Below are positions 7,880-15,902 of a stretch of DNA of 32,273 nucleotides, one piece after another. A program made the translations under genes and the position numbers. Source of the DNA: an uncultured bacterium. GTDB taxonomy: Bacteria; Verrucomicrobiota; Verrucomicrobiia; Opitutales; Intestinicryptomonadaceae. A model generated the notes under the pieces. That model saw nothing but the letters and a program-made list of their open reading frames with translations. It did no database searches and had not been told where the DNA came from. Position 1 is the first letter of the stretch. Each line of letters opens with the position of its first letter. Location of the stretch: the NCBI GenBank assembly GCA_905214995.1, contig CAJMOT010000008.1:1-32273 (forward strand). Reading direction: 5' to 3'.

Positions 7880-7911
7880 GCGCCCTCCCGAAAATCGGGG
7901 GGCGCTTTATT
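7880..7911 (+). terminator. Rho-independent terminator after the ParA-like gene
   Basis: A GC-rich inverted repeat (GCGCCC-T-CCCGA pairing with TCGGGGGGCGC around an AAA loop, 7880-7905) is followed by TTTATTGTTT. It lies 18 bases after the ParA-like stop. Confidence 0.65.
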
Positions 7912-8011
7912 GTTTGAAATTTTTTCGAGGCAAATATATTTTCATTTGTCAAGCGCAAAATTGTTAAAAAAACCAAAATCGTTGTAAAAACCGGAAAACT
8001 TCGCCTCCGGT

Positions 8012-8040
8012 TTGCGCTTTCGCCCAAATAGGCGTATACT
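8012..8040 (+). promoter_or_regulatory. Putative promoter of the head/tail operon
   Basis: TTGCGC (8012-8017) and TATACT (8035-8040) are spaced by 17 bases. The predicted transcript start is near 8047, only a few bases before ATG 8050, which favours the downstream TTG 8089 as the real start of the next gene. Upstream, a small inverted repeat (AAACCGGA/TCCGGTTT) could be an operator. Confidence 0.45.
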
Positions 8041-8088
8041 CGCGCGCAAATGGGCAGCCGGGTGTCGAGTTTGTACGGGAGGATTTTT

Positions 8089-8445
8089 TTGCGGACGCTG
8101 TACGCCGCCGCGAAAGCCTCCGGCGCGTCCCTGAAATCCGCCCTTGAAAAGGCAGCGTCGGAAGCCGTTGAAACGTCGTCGAGTCCGACGGTGCTGTCCG
8201 GAACTTCCGCCAACGGCGCGAGCGTGTCGTACGCCCTGTCGCCGACGGGCGGGGCGGTTTCCGCGTTGAGGATTGCGGAGCTCGCCGAAGAGCTTCTGGA
8301 GCTTTACGAGTATTTCGAATCGGGCATGCCGCCGGGCCTCGAGGAGGCGGAGCTCGACGCGCGCGTATACGCCCTCATGATGTCCCGCCTTAAATCGGGC
8401 GGAATCCGCAGGATAACGGCGAATTGGGGAGGGCTTGTGAAGTGA
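8089..8445 (+). CDS. Small head-tail connector-like protein (position of lambda W)
   Basis: The protein is 118 residues from TTG 8089, chosen because GGGAGG lies 7 bases upstream. The alternative ATG 8050 (131 aa) falls right at the predicted transcript start and has no ribosome site. The middle part SYALSPTGGAVSALRIAELAEELLELYEYFE is followed by a helical C-terminus. Its place between terminase and portal matches that of gpW, the protein that joins the head to the tail connector, but sequence similarity to gpW is not obvious. It overlaps the portal start (GTGA). Confidence 0.5.
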   Translation: MRTLYAAAKASGASLKSALEKAASEAVETSSSPTVLSGTSANGASVSYALSPTGGAVSALRIAELAEELLELYEYFESGMPPGLEEAELDARVYALMMSRLKSGGIRRITANWGGLVK

Positions 8446-9926
8446 GATTTTCGGAGGCCATAAGCGCTCTCGGCAAGGCGTTTTCCCCCGTTTCGGCCCG
8501 CTACGAAGGCGCGGAAGACTCCCCCGCGCGCAGCTATATATATTCTCCGGTACAGTCGGCCACGCGCGACCTCACGCCTCTTACTCGCCGCAATCTCATA
8601 TCGAAATCGCGCCATTTTTACGAGAACGAACCGCTCTTCTGCGGGCTGATAGAGCGCATGACGAGCTACGTGGTCGGCGGCGGGCTACACGTCGTTCCCG
8701 ACAGTTCCGACGCGGCGTTCAACGCCGCCGCCATGGAGTACTGGCGGGAGTTTTGCGAGCTTCCGGAGTTTTCCAGCGACAAGAATTTCTTAAATCTGCA
8801 GTCGATAATCGTCCGAGCCGCGTTTGTGGACGGCGACGTTTTCGTCTATAAGACATTCGACGCCAACGGCAACCCGAAGATACAGGTAATAGAGGGCTAC
8901 CGCATTTCGGACGGATTCAACGCCGACAGGGACAAGCCCGATGGCGTGATACTCGACTCCCTCGGCAGCCCCGTCGCCTACGAATACCATCCGTCGGACG
9001 ACGACATAGCAAGCCCCATTGTCATACCGGCCGGCCGCCTCATACGCTTTTCACACGACAAGCGCCCAAACCAGTACAGGGGCGTGCCGCTCGCGCACGC
9101 GGCCATCCGCACAGTCCACGACATAGGAGACACGCTCGCACTCGAAAAACAGGCCGTAAAACATACGTCGTCCATTGTGGGGGTAGCCTCAAACGCGGGC
9201 GGAGAGGCCGACGAAGACGACTACAACCCCCTGAAACGCCAAATATCCGCGCCATCCGACGCCGCCGGCAAAGACGCCGAGCGCGCCGCGCATTACCGCA
9301 GGATAGAGGGCGCTGAAATTCTGTACGCTGCCCCCGGCGACAGTCTGGAGCTCAAAAGCAACGATCGGCCGGGCCCCGCATGGCAGGGGTTTATGAGTTT
9401 TCTGATAGATTCCACTTGTCTGAGCGTCGGCCTGGTTCCGTCGATCGTTCTGGGGCAGAAGCGGGGAGGGGTCGACACCCGCGCGTGCCTTGCGACGGCG
9501 CAGAGAATAGTCGAGGGGTGGCAGAACTCCTACATAGACTCGTTCCAGCTCGTGTACGAATACGTCATAGAAGACGGAATGATTCGCGGAAAAATCCCGA
9601 GCGTGCCGGATTGGCATAAAACCAAGTGGCGCCGCCCTCCGAAAATCACGGTGGACGCCGGCAGGGAGGCGCAAAACGAGCGCGAAGACGTAAAGAACGG
9701 CCTCATGACGCTCGAAGAGCACTATTCCGCGCGCGGTAAAGACTACAAGCGCGAGATCGCCCAGAAAGCTGAGGAAATCCGCTACATGCTCGACGAGTGC
9801 GAGCGCCTCGGCATTCCCCCCGACGCCCTGTCGGTCAATTTAAAAACCGCCGCCCTTGCGGACAGGGCTTCCGCCTCTGCGAATCCGCAAGCCGCGGCGT
9901 CCAACCACCGAAAAACCGAATCTTAA
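8442..9926 (+). CDS. Portal protein (lambda gpB-like)
   Basis: The protein is 494 residues from GTG 8442, which overlaps the previous stop and has GGGAGGG upstream. It forms the dodecameric DNA gate of the capsid. Recognisable segments are LTPLTRRNLISKSRHFYENEPLFCGLIERM, QVIEGYRISD, VYEYHP-like (PVAYEYHPS), RFSHDKRPNQYRGVPLAH (the conserved portal motif) and VPSIVLGQKRGGVDTRACL. Length and order are those of lambda-type portals. The C-terminal 100 residues are charged and helical. No damage is visible. Confidence 0.9.
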   Translation: MRFSEAISALGKAFSPVSARYEGAEDSPARSYIYSPVQSATRDLTPLTRRNLISKSRHFYENEPLFCGLIERMTSYVVGGGLHVVPDSSDAAFNAAAMEYWREFCELPEFSSDKNFLNLQSIIVRAAFVDGDVFVYKTFDANGNPKIQVIEGYRISDGFNADRDKPDGVILDSLGSPVAYEYHPSDDDIASPIVIPAGRLIRFSHDKRPNQYRGVPLAHAAIRTVHDIGDTLALEKQAVKHTSSIVGVASNAGGEADEDDYNPLKRQISAPSDAAGKDAERAAHYRRIEGAEILYAAPGDSLELKSNDRPGPAWQGFMSFLIDSTCLSVGLVPSIVLGQKRGGVDTRACLATAQRIVEGWQNSYIDSFQLVYEYVIEDGMIRGKIPSVPDWHKTKWRRPPKITVDAGREAQNEREDVKNGLMTLEEHYSARGKDYKREIAQKAEEIRYMLDECERLGIPPDALSVNLKTAALADRASASANPQAAASNHRKTES

Positions 9927-9931
9927 AGCGT

Positions 9932-10882
9932 ATGGAAAAATATCTGGTAAAGGCGAAAATCGCCAGGGCGTGCTGGGATTTCAAAGAAGCCCCGGCGGAC
10001 ATCGAATATTTCCCCGAGGGCGAGCATGTGATTTGCTGCTCGGTCGGCGGCGAGCCGAAGGAAATATCCGTGGCGGTCGACGAAAGCTGCGCGGAGACTA
10101 TGCAGAAATCCCTCGACGCCGTGTTTGCTGCCTTCGACAAAGGCGAGGCTTCCAAGCCGTTTCTGGACTTCGACCACGACGGCAGGCGCGCCGCCGCGTA
10201 TCCGCGCAGATTTTTCTGGAAAGACGGGTTGCGCCTCGAACTCGAATGGACGCCCGCAGGCCGCCAGGCGGTAGAATGCCGCGAATACAACTATTTTTCG
10301 CCGGAATTTTTCGTCGACTCGCAGGGCAGGCCGCAGGGGGTCAACTTCCCCGGCCCGATAGGCGGGCTTTGCAACGTTCCGGCCTTTCAAACCATAGAAA
10401 AGATTTCAGCAACGCTAACCAAAGGAAACGACATGCCAAATTCCGAAGAAGATAAAAAAAAGGGGCAGGGCGGCGAAAATCCCCCGTGCAAAGCGCAAAA
10501 CGAAGAGGGCGAAGCCCTCAAAAAGGAAAACGAGGAGCTCAAGTCGAAAATCGCCGAGCTTGAAGCCGCCGCAAAGGCGGCCGAAGAGTGCGCCAAAAAC
10601 GCCGAAAAAGAGGCGGCCGGCGCGAGAAGGGCGGCCATAGAGACGAGAGTCGACGCCCTCGTCGCGGCGGGCCGCGCGGCGGCGGGCTCAAAAGAAGCGA
10701 TTGTCGAAGCCGCGCTGAAAAGCGGCGATAACGGCGAGGCGCTGTTCGCCTCCTACCCCGAAAGGGCGGCGGCTTCCGGCTCTCCGCTTCCCGCGGGAAC
10801 CCGGCGCGGGGACGAAGGCGTCGCGGAAGACGGCATTTCCCTCGCCGCGGCGGGCTTCAAGAAACAAATGAGCGGCGAGTAG
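9932..10882 (+). CDS. Capsid maturation protease fused to scaffold (Mu gpI-like)
   Basis: The protein is 316 residues from ATG 9932. The protease part (about 1-165) carries SKPFLDFDHDGRRAAAYPRRF, LRLELEWTPAGRQAVECREY and NYFSPEFFV, in the order typical of Mu-like prophage protease I, ending in a GLCNVPAF segment. The rest (about 168-316) is Lys/Glu/Ala-rich with a predicted coiled coil (LKKENEELKSKIAELEAAAK), as in scaffolding proteins. An internal ATG (10433, residue 168) with AAGGAAACGAC upstream would yield scaffold alone. The catalytic residues cannot be named with certainty. It directly follows the portal, the usual protease position. Confidence 0.75.
   Translation: MEKYLVKAKIARACWDFKEAPADIEYFPEGEHVICCSVGGEPKEISVAVDESCAETMQKSLDAVFAAFDKGEASKPFLDFDHDGRRAAAYPRRFFWKDGLRLELEWTPAGRQAVECREYNYFSPEFFVDSQGRPQGVNFPGPIGGLCNVPAFQTIEKISATLTKGNDMPNSEEDKKKGQGGENPPCKAQNEEGEALKKENEELKSKIAELEAAAKAAEECAKNAEKEAAGARRAAIETRVDALVAAGRAAAGSKEAIVEAALKSGDNGEALFASYPERAAASGSPLPAGTRRGDEGVAEDGISLAAAGFKKQMSGE
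10433..10882 (+). CDS. Possible internally initiated scaffold protein
   Basis: This is an in-frame start inside the protease/scaffold gene. ATG 10433 follows AAGGA by 6 bases and begins exactly where the protease domain ends and the low-complexity linker (NSEEDKKKGQGG) and coiled coil begin. It would give a 149-residue scaffold, the arrangement known for lambda C/Nu3 and Mu I/Z. It is an inference from ribosome site and domain border. Confidence 0.5.
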   Translation: MPNSEEDKKKGQGGENPPCKAQNEEGEALKKENEELKSKIAELEAAAKAAEECAKNAEKEAAGARRAAIETRVDALVAAGRAAAGSKEAIVEAALKSGDNGEALFASYPERAAASGSPLPAGTRRGDEGVAEDGISLAAAGFKKQMSGE

Positions 10883-10920
10883 CCGCCCTTTCAACCCACA
10901 ACCTCCAAAAAAACCTCACC

Positions 10921-11319
10921 ATGGCAAGAAAAACCAAAGCATTCAATCGCGGCGACTCCGAATTTATAGCGAGCCTCGCCGTTCCGGCCGCGGCGGCCAA
11001 CGGTCAGACCGCGGCGCTCGACCTCGGCAGCGCCGCGGGCAACTGCGAGTTGCTGCTGACGATTCCGGCCCTCGCAAATCTTGCGAGCGGCAAAACCGTG
11101 ACGGCCAAACTTCAGGAATCCGACGACAACTCCTCGTTTTCCGACGCGAAGTGGGCCCCGTCCCTCTCCGTTTCCGGAGCCGAAGGCGGCGGCAAGGCGG
11201 ACGAGCTGCGCGTGGCGATCCCCTCGACCGCCAAGCGCTACATCCGCGCGCACGTCGAGACGGCCGCGGAGGCGGGAGACAACACCGCTTCAAAGGTGAC
11301 GCTCGCGGCCAAATTCTAA
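10921..11319 (+). CDS. Capsid decoration/cement-like protein, 132 aa
   Basis: The protein is 132 residues with no charged helices, rich in Ala, Thr, Ser and beta-prone segments. It sits between scaffold and major capsid genes, the usual place of head decoration proteins. The pattern TVTAKLQESDDNSSFSDAKW, then VAIPSTAKRYIRAHVE, then ASKVTLAAKF recalls Bbp16-type capsid cement proteins (strand with ESDDNSxF, then a P-S-T-A-K-R-Y-I-R strand). That family call is by eye. No Shine-Dalgarno site is present; the leader is A/C-rich. Confidence 0.5.
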   Translation: MARKTKAFNRGDSEFIASLAVPAAAANGQTAALDLGSAAGNCELLLTIPALANLASGKTVTAKLQESDDNSSFSDAKWAPSLSVSGAEGGGKADELRVAIPSTAKRYIRAHVETAAEAGDNTASKVTLAAKF

Positions 11320-11342
11320 CCGCTAAGAAAGGCGCAAAGACG

Positions 11343-12284
11343 ATGAAACAGTTCATAACCATGCTCGACCTCGCCAAGTACCGGCACAACGACATCGAAA
11401 CCGGCATAATCGACGAGGCCGCCAAAGACATACCCGAATTCAAGAGCATTCCCATGAAGCTCATAGAAGGCACCGACTACAAGACGCTCAGGCGCCTTTC
11501 CGTGCCGCACGGCTCGTTCCGCAAGCTCAACCAGGGCATAAAATCGTCCCTCTCCGACACTGCGGAAATCGAATGGAAATGCCATGTGTTCGACTCCCTC
11601 CTCTCGGTGGACGCCGCGACGGTGACGGGGCTCGACGGATCCTACGACGCGCTCGCGGAAGAGGCGGCGGGATTGCTCGAGGGCAACCTCCTGTACCTCG
11701 CGGAGCAGGCGTACTACGGCATAGCCCACGACGCCGACGGCTTCCCCGGATATATGGACGCCCTCGAAGACTCCATGCTCGTCGAAGCGGGCTCGGAGGC
11801 CGGCAGCGGCTGCACGTCCGTATGGTTCATACACCGCGGGCGGAAGGGGGTGCGTTTTGTGGCGGGCAAAAACACCCCGCTGAAAGTGGACAAACCCGTA
11901 TTGCAGAGAATCCCCGATCCGAACGATCCCACGAAGACCCTGAACGCGTACACGGCGAATATGCAGGGCTGGTACGGGCTGCAAATAGGGCATTCCCAGT
12001 CGGTGGGCAGGATTGCGGGCATAGACGACTCCAATCCCCTCAACGACGAGATCCTGACGGAAATGTACTACAAGTTCCCGACGGGTCTCAGGCCGAACGC
12101 CATATACATGACGCGCAAGGCCGCGGCGATGCTCCACAAGTCGCGCGCGAAGATCGCCGCCCTCAAAAACGGCGGCGCGGAAGTCTCGCTTACGACCGAC
12201 TACGCCGCGGCGCTGCCGGCCGATTTCCTCGGGATTCCGATATTCGTTTCGGACGCCATTTCCGACAACGAAGCCGCGGCTTAA
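11343..12284 (+). CDS. Major capsid protein
   Basis: The protein is 313 residues from ATG 11343, with a weak purine-rich leader. It begins MKQFITMLDLAKYRHNDIETGIIDE. It contains IPMKLIEGTDYKTLRRLSVP, a long AEEAAGLLEGNLLYLAEQAYYG helix (the spine-helix region of HK97-fold capsids) and TANMQGWYGLQIGHSQSVGRI, and ends with PADFLGIPIFVSDAISDNE. These features match the capsid family found in Gp7-type siphoviruses. No protease-cleaved N-terminal delta domain is obvious, consistent with a separate scaffold. It is followed by a strong hairpin. Confidence 0.85.
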   Translation: MKQFITMLDLAKYRHNDIETGIIDEAAKDIPEFKSIPMKLIEGTDYKTLRRLSVPHGSFRKLNQGIKSSLSDTAEIEWKCHVFDSLLSVDAATVTGLDGSYDALAEEAAGLLEGNLLYLAEQAYYGIAHDADGFPGYMDALEDSMLVEAGSEAGSGCTSVWFIHRGRKGVRFVAGKNTPLKVDKPVLQRIPDPNDPTKTLNAYTANMQGWYGLQIGHSQSVGRIAGIDDSNPLNDEILTEMYYKFPTGLRPNAIYMTRKAAAMLHKSRAKIAALKNGGAEVSLTTDYAAALPADFLGIPIFVSDAISDNEAAA

Positions 12285-12288
12285 AATC

Positions 12289-12309
12289 TCGGGAGGCGCC
12301 GCCTCCCGA
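12289..12309 (+). terminator. Strong hairpin after the capsid gene
   Basis: Perfect 9-bp arms (TCGGGAGGC and GCCTCCCGA) enclose a 3-base loop, 4 bases after the capsid stop. No U-run follows, so it may stabilise the capsid mRNA or terminate only partially. A second inverted repeat in the same gap pairs 12322-12330 (AAAACGGAC) with 12371-12379 (GTCCGTTTT). Confidence 0.5.
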
Positions 12310-12409
12310 CCATTTCCCAAAAAAACGGACGGTCTGATTCTCGATTCTCCCAAACGGGCGCGCGGTTTTTGTCCGTTTTCCGCGCCCGCCCGCTTTCGGC
12401 CGATACGCC

Positions 12410-13279
12410 ATGGACGCCATAGAAGCCAGAAACGCCGCCAATCTCGCCAAGCTCGACAATATCATGGCCGAGTACGCCCTTGCCGCAAAAAAACTTCCCG
12501 GCTATATTGTGGCCGACAAGACGGCGCAGCTCTTTTTCGGGCAGAGCGCGGGCGGGAGCCTGGCGTTTAAGGGGCTTTTTCAGGAAATGCGCGCCGCGCG
12601 CCCCGCGGAGGGGAGGATTACCCTCGACGCCCACAGGCTCTTCAAATCCGGAGAGGGGATAAAAATCGGCGAATGGGCCCGCCGGCGGCAGCGGATGGAT
12701 ATGGGAGGGGCGTCATACGCGTTTTTTGCGATAGGCAAGGACGGCTCTACCGGCAAAATAAACAGCGTCCGCCCGGCCCGCTTCGGAAAGAAAAAAGTTT
12801 TGCGGCCGTCTACAAAGACGCGGAAATCGTCGCGCGCGGCGGTTTTCAACCGCCTTTCCGAAGTCGGGGAGGAGCCGCTTAGCGAACAGGCCCGGAGGGA
12901 GGGATACAGGCTCCTGACAAAGACGGCCGCCCTCGCCGCGTACGAAATTCTCGCCCGCGAGAGGGCGCGCGGATTTTCCGCCGCGCAGATGGCGATAGGG
13001 GGGCTGTTGGGCAAACTCAGGAGCATGCGCAACCGGTACAGGGGCGGAAACGCCCCAAATATTTCCCTTTACGCCGCCGCGAAAAACGGCGCGGGGCAAA
13101 AAATTTCGGAACTTTTCGCAAACGCCTATCCCGAGGCCGCCGTCATGAGGTTCGACATACTCGACAACGACGCATATACAAAGCCGGTGGGCTCGCAGGC
13201 GCTCGAGCGCGTGGCGAATTCGATGATCGCGGATATGGACGAATACATATCCCGCAAGGCGGCGGAGGCCATGAAATGA
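12410..13279 (+). CDS. Phage head/neck morphogenesis protein, unidentified, 289 aa
   Basis: The protein is 289 residues, basic in the middle (RFGKKKVLRPSTKTRKSSRA) with two long helical parts (about 1-70 and 160-215). It has no signal or membrane segment. It starts at the first ATG after the 125-base gap that follows the capsid gene and ends in an ATGA overlap with a small connector gene. Its position between capsid and tail-completion genes points to a structural or assembly role in the neck. I do not recognise the family. Confidence 0.55.
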   Translation: MDAIEARNAANLAKLDNIMAEYALAAKKLPGYIVADKTAQLFFGQSAGGSLAFKGLFQEMRAARPAEGRITLDAHRLFKSGEGIKIGEWARRRQRMDMGGASYAFFAIGKDGSTGKINSVRPARFGKKKVLRPSTKTRKSSRAAVFNRLSEVGEEPLSEQARREGYRLLTKTAALAAYEILARERARGFSAAQMAIGGLLGKLRSMRNRYRGGNAPNISLYAAAKNGAGQKISELFANAYPEAAVMRFDILDNDAYTKPVGSQALERVANSMIADMDEYISRKAAEAMK

Positions 13280-13575
13280 GCGGAGAACTCCGGAAAGGCT
13301 TTGAAGCGCTCCTAAAAGTCCACGGACAGACGTGGAGTTTCGGGGGGAGGGATTTCAGGGCGATCGCGCAGTCGGGGGCGTACGCCGCGCGCAATTTCTG
13401 CGACGGCGACGCCGCCGTGAAAATCCTGCGCGCGCTCTCCGACGAGCCCGCGTTCGCAAACGGCTTCCCCCAGCCGGGGGCGCGGGTTTATTGCGGGCAA
13501 ACCCCGCGCGTGGCGGCCAGAAGCCGCCGCATAGACGAAGATTTTGTGGAAATCGAAATAACGGACACGCTATGA
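13276..13575 (+). CDS. Small head-tail joining protein (FII position), 99 aa
   Basis: The protein is 99 residues, beta-rich near its end (VYCGQTPRVAARSRRIDEDFVEIEITDTL). It is placed after capsid-region genes and before a tail-completion gene, the position of lambda FII-type head-tail joining proteins. It overlaps both neighbours by four bases (ATGA), so it is translationally coupled. Sequence alone is insufficient for a family call. Confidence 0.5.
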   Translation: MSGELRKGFEALLKVHGQTWSFGGRDFRAIAQSGAYAARNFCDGDAAVKILRALSDEPAFANGFPQPGARVYCGQTPRVAARSRRIDEDFVEIEITDTL

Positions 13576-13982
13576 GGATAAAGGACATCATAACGGAGGT
13601 TTCAAAACTGCTGTCCGAGGGCGCGCGGGTGCCCGTAGTGCCGGTATTCACCGGCAGGACGGAGGCCGAAATGGCGGAGACGCTCGCGCAGGCCGGCTCC
13701 GGCAGGGCGTGCTGCGTCGTTCCGGAATCCGGCTCGTTGAAATCCTCCAACACCGCCCCGATTCTCGACCGGCTTGAATTCGCGTGCTATTACGCGGCCC
13801 TCTTTGAAAGCGCCGCCCTCGACGGTTCCCGCCCGTACACCGACGACATCGAGGAAATCATATCCGCCCTGCATTGCAGGCGCGTATGCGGCTCCCGCAC
13901 GCTGCGATCGGGCTCTCCGGCCTTTAAGCTCGTCCGCAATTCCGCCGGCCTGCTCATATTCGCGCTTCCCTTTACCGCCTGA
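13572..13982 (+). CDS. Tail terminator/completion-like protein, 136 aa
   Basis: The protein is 136 residues from ATG 13572 (the frame is open further upstream only as a shadow of the previous gene). It has a helical start (MRIKDIITEVSKLLSE), a VVPVFTGRTEAEMAETLAQAG segment, a strand LEFACYYAAL and a closing beta hairpin (FKLVRNSAGLLIFALPFTA). Length, fold pattern and position directly before the tail tube match tail terminators of siphoviruses. That role is inferred from synteny. Confidence 0.5.
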   Translation: MRIKDIITEVSKLLSEGARVPVVPVFTGRTEAEMAETLAQAGSGRACCVVPESGSLKSSNTAPILDRLEFACYYAALFESAALDGSRPYTDDIEEIISALHCRRVCGSRTLRSGSPAFKLVRNSAGLLIFALPFTA

Positions 13983-14026
13983 GGGCGGAACCCTTCAAAC
14001 GAAAACAACCAACAGAAAGAAAAACC

Positions 14027-14974
14027 ATGATAATAGCGGGCCCCGCATACATCGTAAAGAAAACCGGCTCCAACACGACGGCCACGTTCAAATCCGAAAC
14101 GGACATCACCGTCACCCTGACCAAGGAGACAAAGGAGCGCAAGGCGTCCCACCTGGGAAAGTTCGACGAGATTCTGCTGTCCGTCAAGGCCGAGATAAAA
14201 TTCAAGCCGGTCGAGTGGGACAATCTCGACGCGCTTTTCCCGTGGCCGAAAATGAAGCTCGGCCAGACGCTCTTCGGAGACGACGAATACGACACGAAAA
14301 TCTATTCCGCCGACGGGCAGTGCTACGAATTCCACAAGACGGCCGTCACCGCGAGCCCCGCGATCGGCTGCGGGGTCGAAAAAGATCTTTTGGGGGAGTG
14401 CACGATCACCGCCCTCATCTCGAAAAACAAGAAATTTTCGGATACGGACGCTCTGTACGCCCGCACTCCGGCGACTTTCAGCCCGCCCGCCCTCGTCGAA
14501 AGCAAGATTTTTTCCATACCGTTCAAAGTCTCGTACGGCGCGACGGAAGTGGAGACGGAAGACGGAGTGGACATAGATCTCCAAGCCAGCACGTCCGAGC
14601 GCAAAAAGGACGACGTGGGGCTTTACGACTATTTGTTCACCGGATTGGAGGTCACGGCCAAATTCAAGCCCATAAACTGCACCGAGGCGGAATACGAAGC
14701 TTTGGCGCGCCCGCAGGGCGGGGTGAACAGGGGGCGCAGCCTCCGCGCCATATCTTCGGATCTCTCGATATACGGAGAGGCTGCCGGCGACCCGAAATTT
14801 ACGATCGCAAAGGCAGTAAACGCGGGTTCGCAAACCCTCACTTTCGGCGTGGAGGCCGCGCGGTTCGGGGAGCTCGAATTTCGCGCGACTTCAACCCAGT
14901 ACGAAGTTCCGAAATTTTCGATAGGCTCCGTGGAGGCGGACGACCCGGACGCGGAATCTCAGGACCAGGAATAA
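14027..14974 (+). CDS. Major tail tube protein
   Basis: The protein is 315 residues, mostly predicted beta strand, with the duplicated design common in tail-tube proteins. The first half has GKFDEILLSVKAEIKFKPVEW. The second half has GLYDYLFTGLEVTAKFKPINC, the same KFKP-ending strand pattern repeated. The C-terminus is acidic (DDPDAESQDQE). It is the first large gene after the connector genes, as expected for the tube protein. The start has only an A-rich leader (AGAAAGAAAAACC) and no Shine-Dalgarno site. Confidence 0.7.
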   Translation: MIIAGPAYIVKKTGSNTTATFKSETDITVTLTKETKERKASHLGKFDEILLSVKAEIKFKPVEWDNLDALFPWPKMKLGQTLFGDDEYDTKIYSADGQCYEFHKTAVTASPAIGCGVEKDLLGECTITALISKNKKFSDTDALYARTPATFSPPALVESKIFSIPFKVSYGATEVETEDGVDIDLQASTSERKKDDVGLYDYLFTGLEVTAKFKPINCTEAEYEALARPQGGVNRGRSLRAISSDLSIYGEAAGDPKFTIAKAVNAGSQTLTFGVEAARFGELEFRATSTQYEVPKFSIGSVEADDPDAESQDQE

Positions 14975-14977
14975 TCC

Positions 14978-15436
14978 ATGATATACACAAAAGAGAAAAT
15001 TGAAAAAATCCGGACGTTCGCGAAAAAGTCGGGGCTGTCCGCGCCCGCGGAATTTTTCGAATCCCCCGCGGAGGAGCTCATCCGCGTCTGCAACGGCATA
15101 GGCAGCGCGCTTGCGACGGACGCAGCGCGCAGGAGGCTCACAGGGAGCTTCCGGTTCGCCGAATGCTCCGCGGCTATACACGACTGGCGCTACGCCCGCT
15201 CCGACGGCACGGAGGCGGGCCGACTGGCCGCCGACAGGGAATTTCGCGCCAATATGCTCGACGAAATCGCCTTCCGCCGCCCGTCGTGGCGGTGGTTGAG
15301 GGAATGGCAGGCGCTGCGTCTCTACAACGCCGCGCGCGAATACGGCAGGGCCGCCTGGTGCATTGCGTTCGCCGAGAGCGCGGCAAAGGCGGACGTTTCG
15401 GAGCCCGCGAAGGAAACGGAGGCGTCCAATGGCTGA
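14978..15436 (+). CDS. Protein with phospholipase-A2-like His-Asp motif
   Basis: The protein is 152 residues. After a helical start it reads RVCNGIGSA, then LTGSFRFAECSAAIHDWRYAR (His68-Asp69), then GRLAADREFRANML (Asp86). A His-Asp-x-x-Tyr followed about 17 residues later by an A-D-x-x-F is the catalytic layout of small phospholipase A2 domains, including those of parvovirus capsids. It overlaps a holin-like gene by 8 bases, so an envelope-directed role in lysis or entry is plausible. The motif match is visual; catalytic function is unproven. Confidence 0.45.
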   Translation: MIYTKEKIEKIRTFAKKSGLSAPAEFFESPAEELIRVCNGIGSALATDAARRRLTGSFRFAECSAAIHDWRYARSDGTEAGRLAADREFRANMLDEIAFRRPSWRWLREWQALRLYNAAREYGRAAWCIAFAESAAKADVSEPAKETEASNG

Positions 15437-15902
15437 GGTCATACAATCCCTCTGGGAATCGGGCGCGCTCGGCGCGATATTCACGGGGCTCGTGACCGTT
15501 CTCGGGCAGCTTTCGGCGCTCAACACCCAAAAATATACCGCGGTGCTCGACGCCCTCCAAAAGGCACAGTCCGCCGACGTTTCGGCCCACGACGCGGCGA
15601 TTGCGCGCACAAAGGAGGACGGCGGCACGTGGACGCGCAGGGCGATGATGTTCGCGGCGTTCGCAATGCTCGGCGTCGCGCCGTTTGTCTTCGCGTTTTT
15701 TAAAGACATCCCCGTGGCGGTCGAAACCGTCGAACAGACGGGCGGCTGGCTCTGGGGCCTGATTCCCGAAAAGGAGACGTTCGCCGTCGCATACGTCAAC
15801 GGCTTTTACCTCGCCGACGTATGGCGCGAATTGCTCGCAAACCTCGTCTCCGCCTACGTCGGCGCGGGAATCACCCGCAAGGCCTTCAAACTCGGGAAAT
15901 GA
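15429..15902 (+). CDS. Holin-like membrane protein, 157 aa
   Basis: The protein is 157 residues from ATG 15429. An amphipathic/hydrophobic N-terminus (about 12-30, LGAIFTGLVTVLGQLSAL), a charged middle, a clear membrane helix at about 72-91 (AMMFAAFAMLGVAPFVFAFF) and a third moderately hydrophobic stretch near 120-148 are visible. This resembles three-helix phage holins. It overlaps the PLA2-like gene before it and has an ATGA overlap with another membrane protein after it. Holins time host lysis by making membrane holes. No peptidoglycan hydrolase is recognisable nearby. Confidence 0.55.
   Translation: MAEVIQSLWESGALGAIFTGLVTVLGQLSALNTQKYTAVLDALQKAQSADVSAHDAAIARTKEDGGTWTRRAMMFAAFAMLGVAPFVFAFFKDIPVAVETVEQTGGWLWGLIPEKETFAVAYVNGFYLADVWRELLANLVSAYVGAGITRKAFKLGK

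Noticed and set aside
8931..8940. 10-base match (GACAAGCCCG) between the first spacer and the portal gene
   Set aside because: The flanking bases do not match, and a 10-base match in a window of this size is easily chance. By eye I found no convincing protospacer for any of the three spacers in the prophage.
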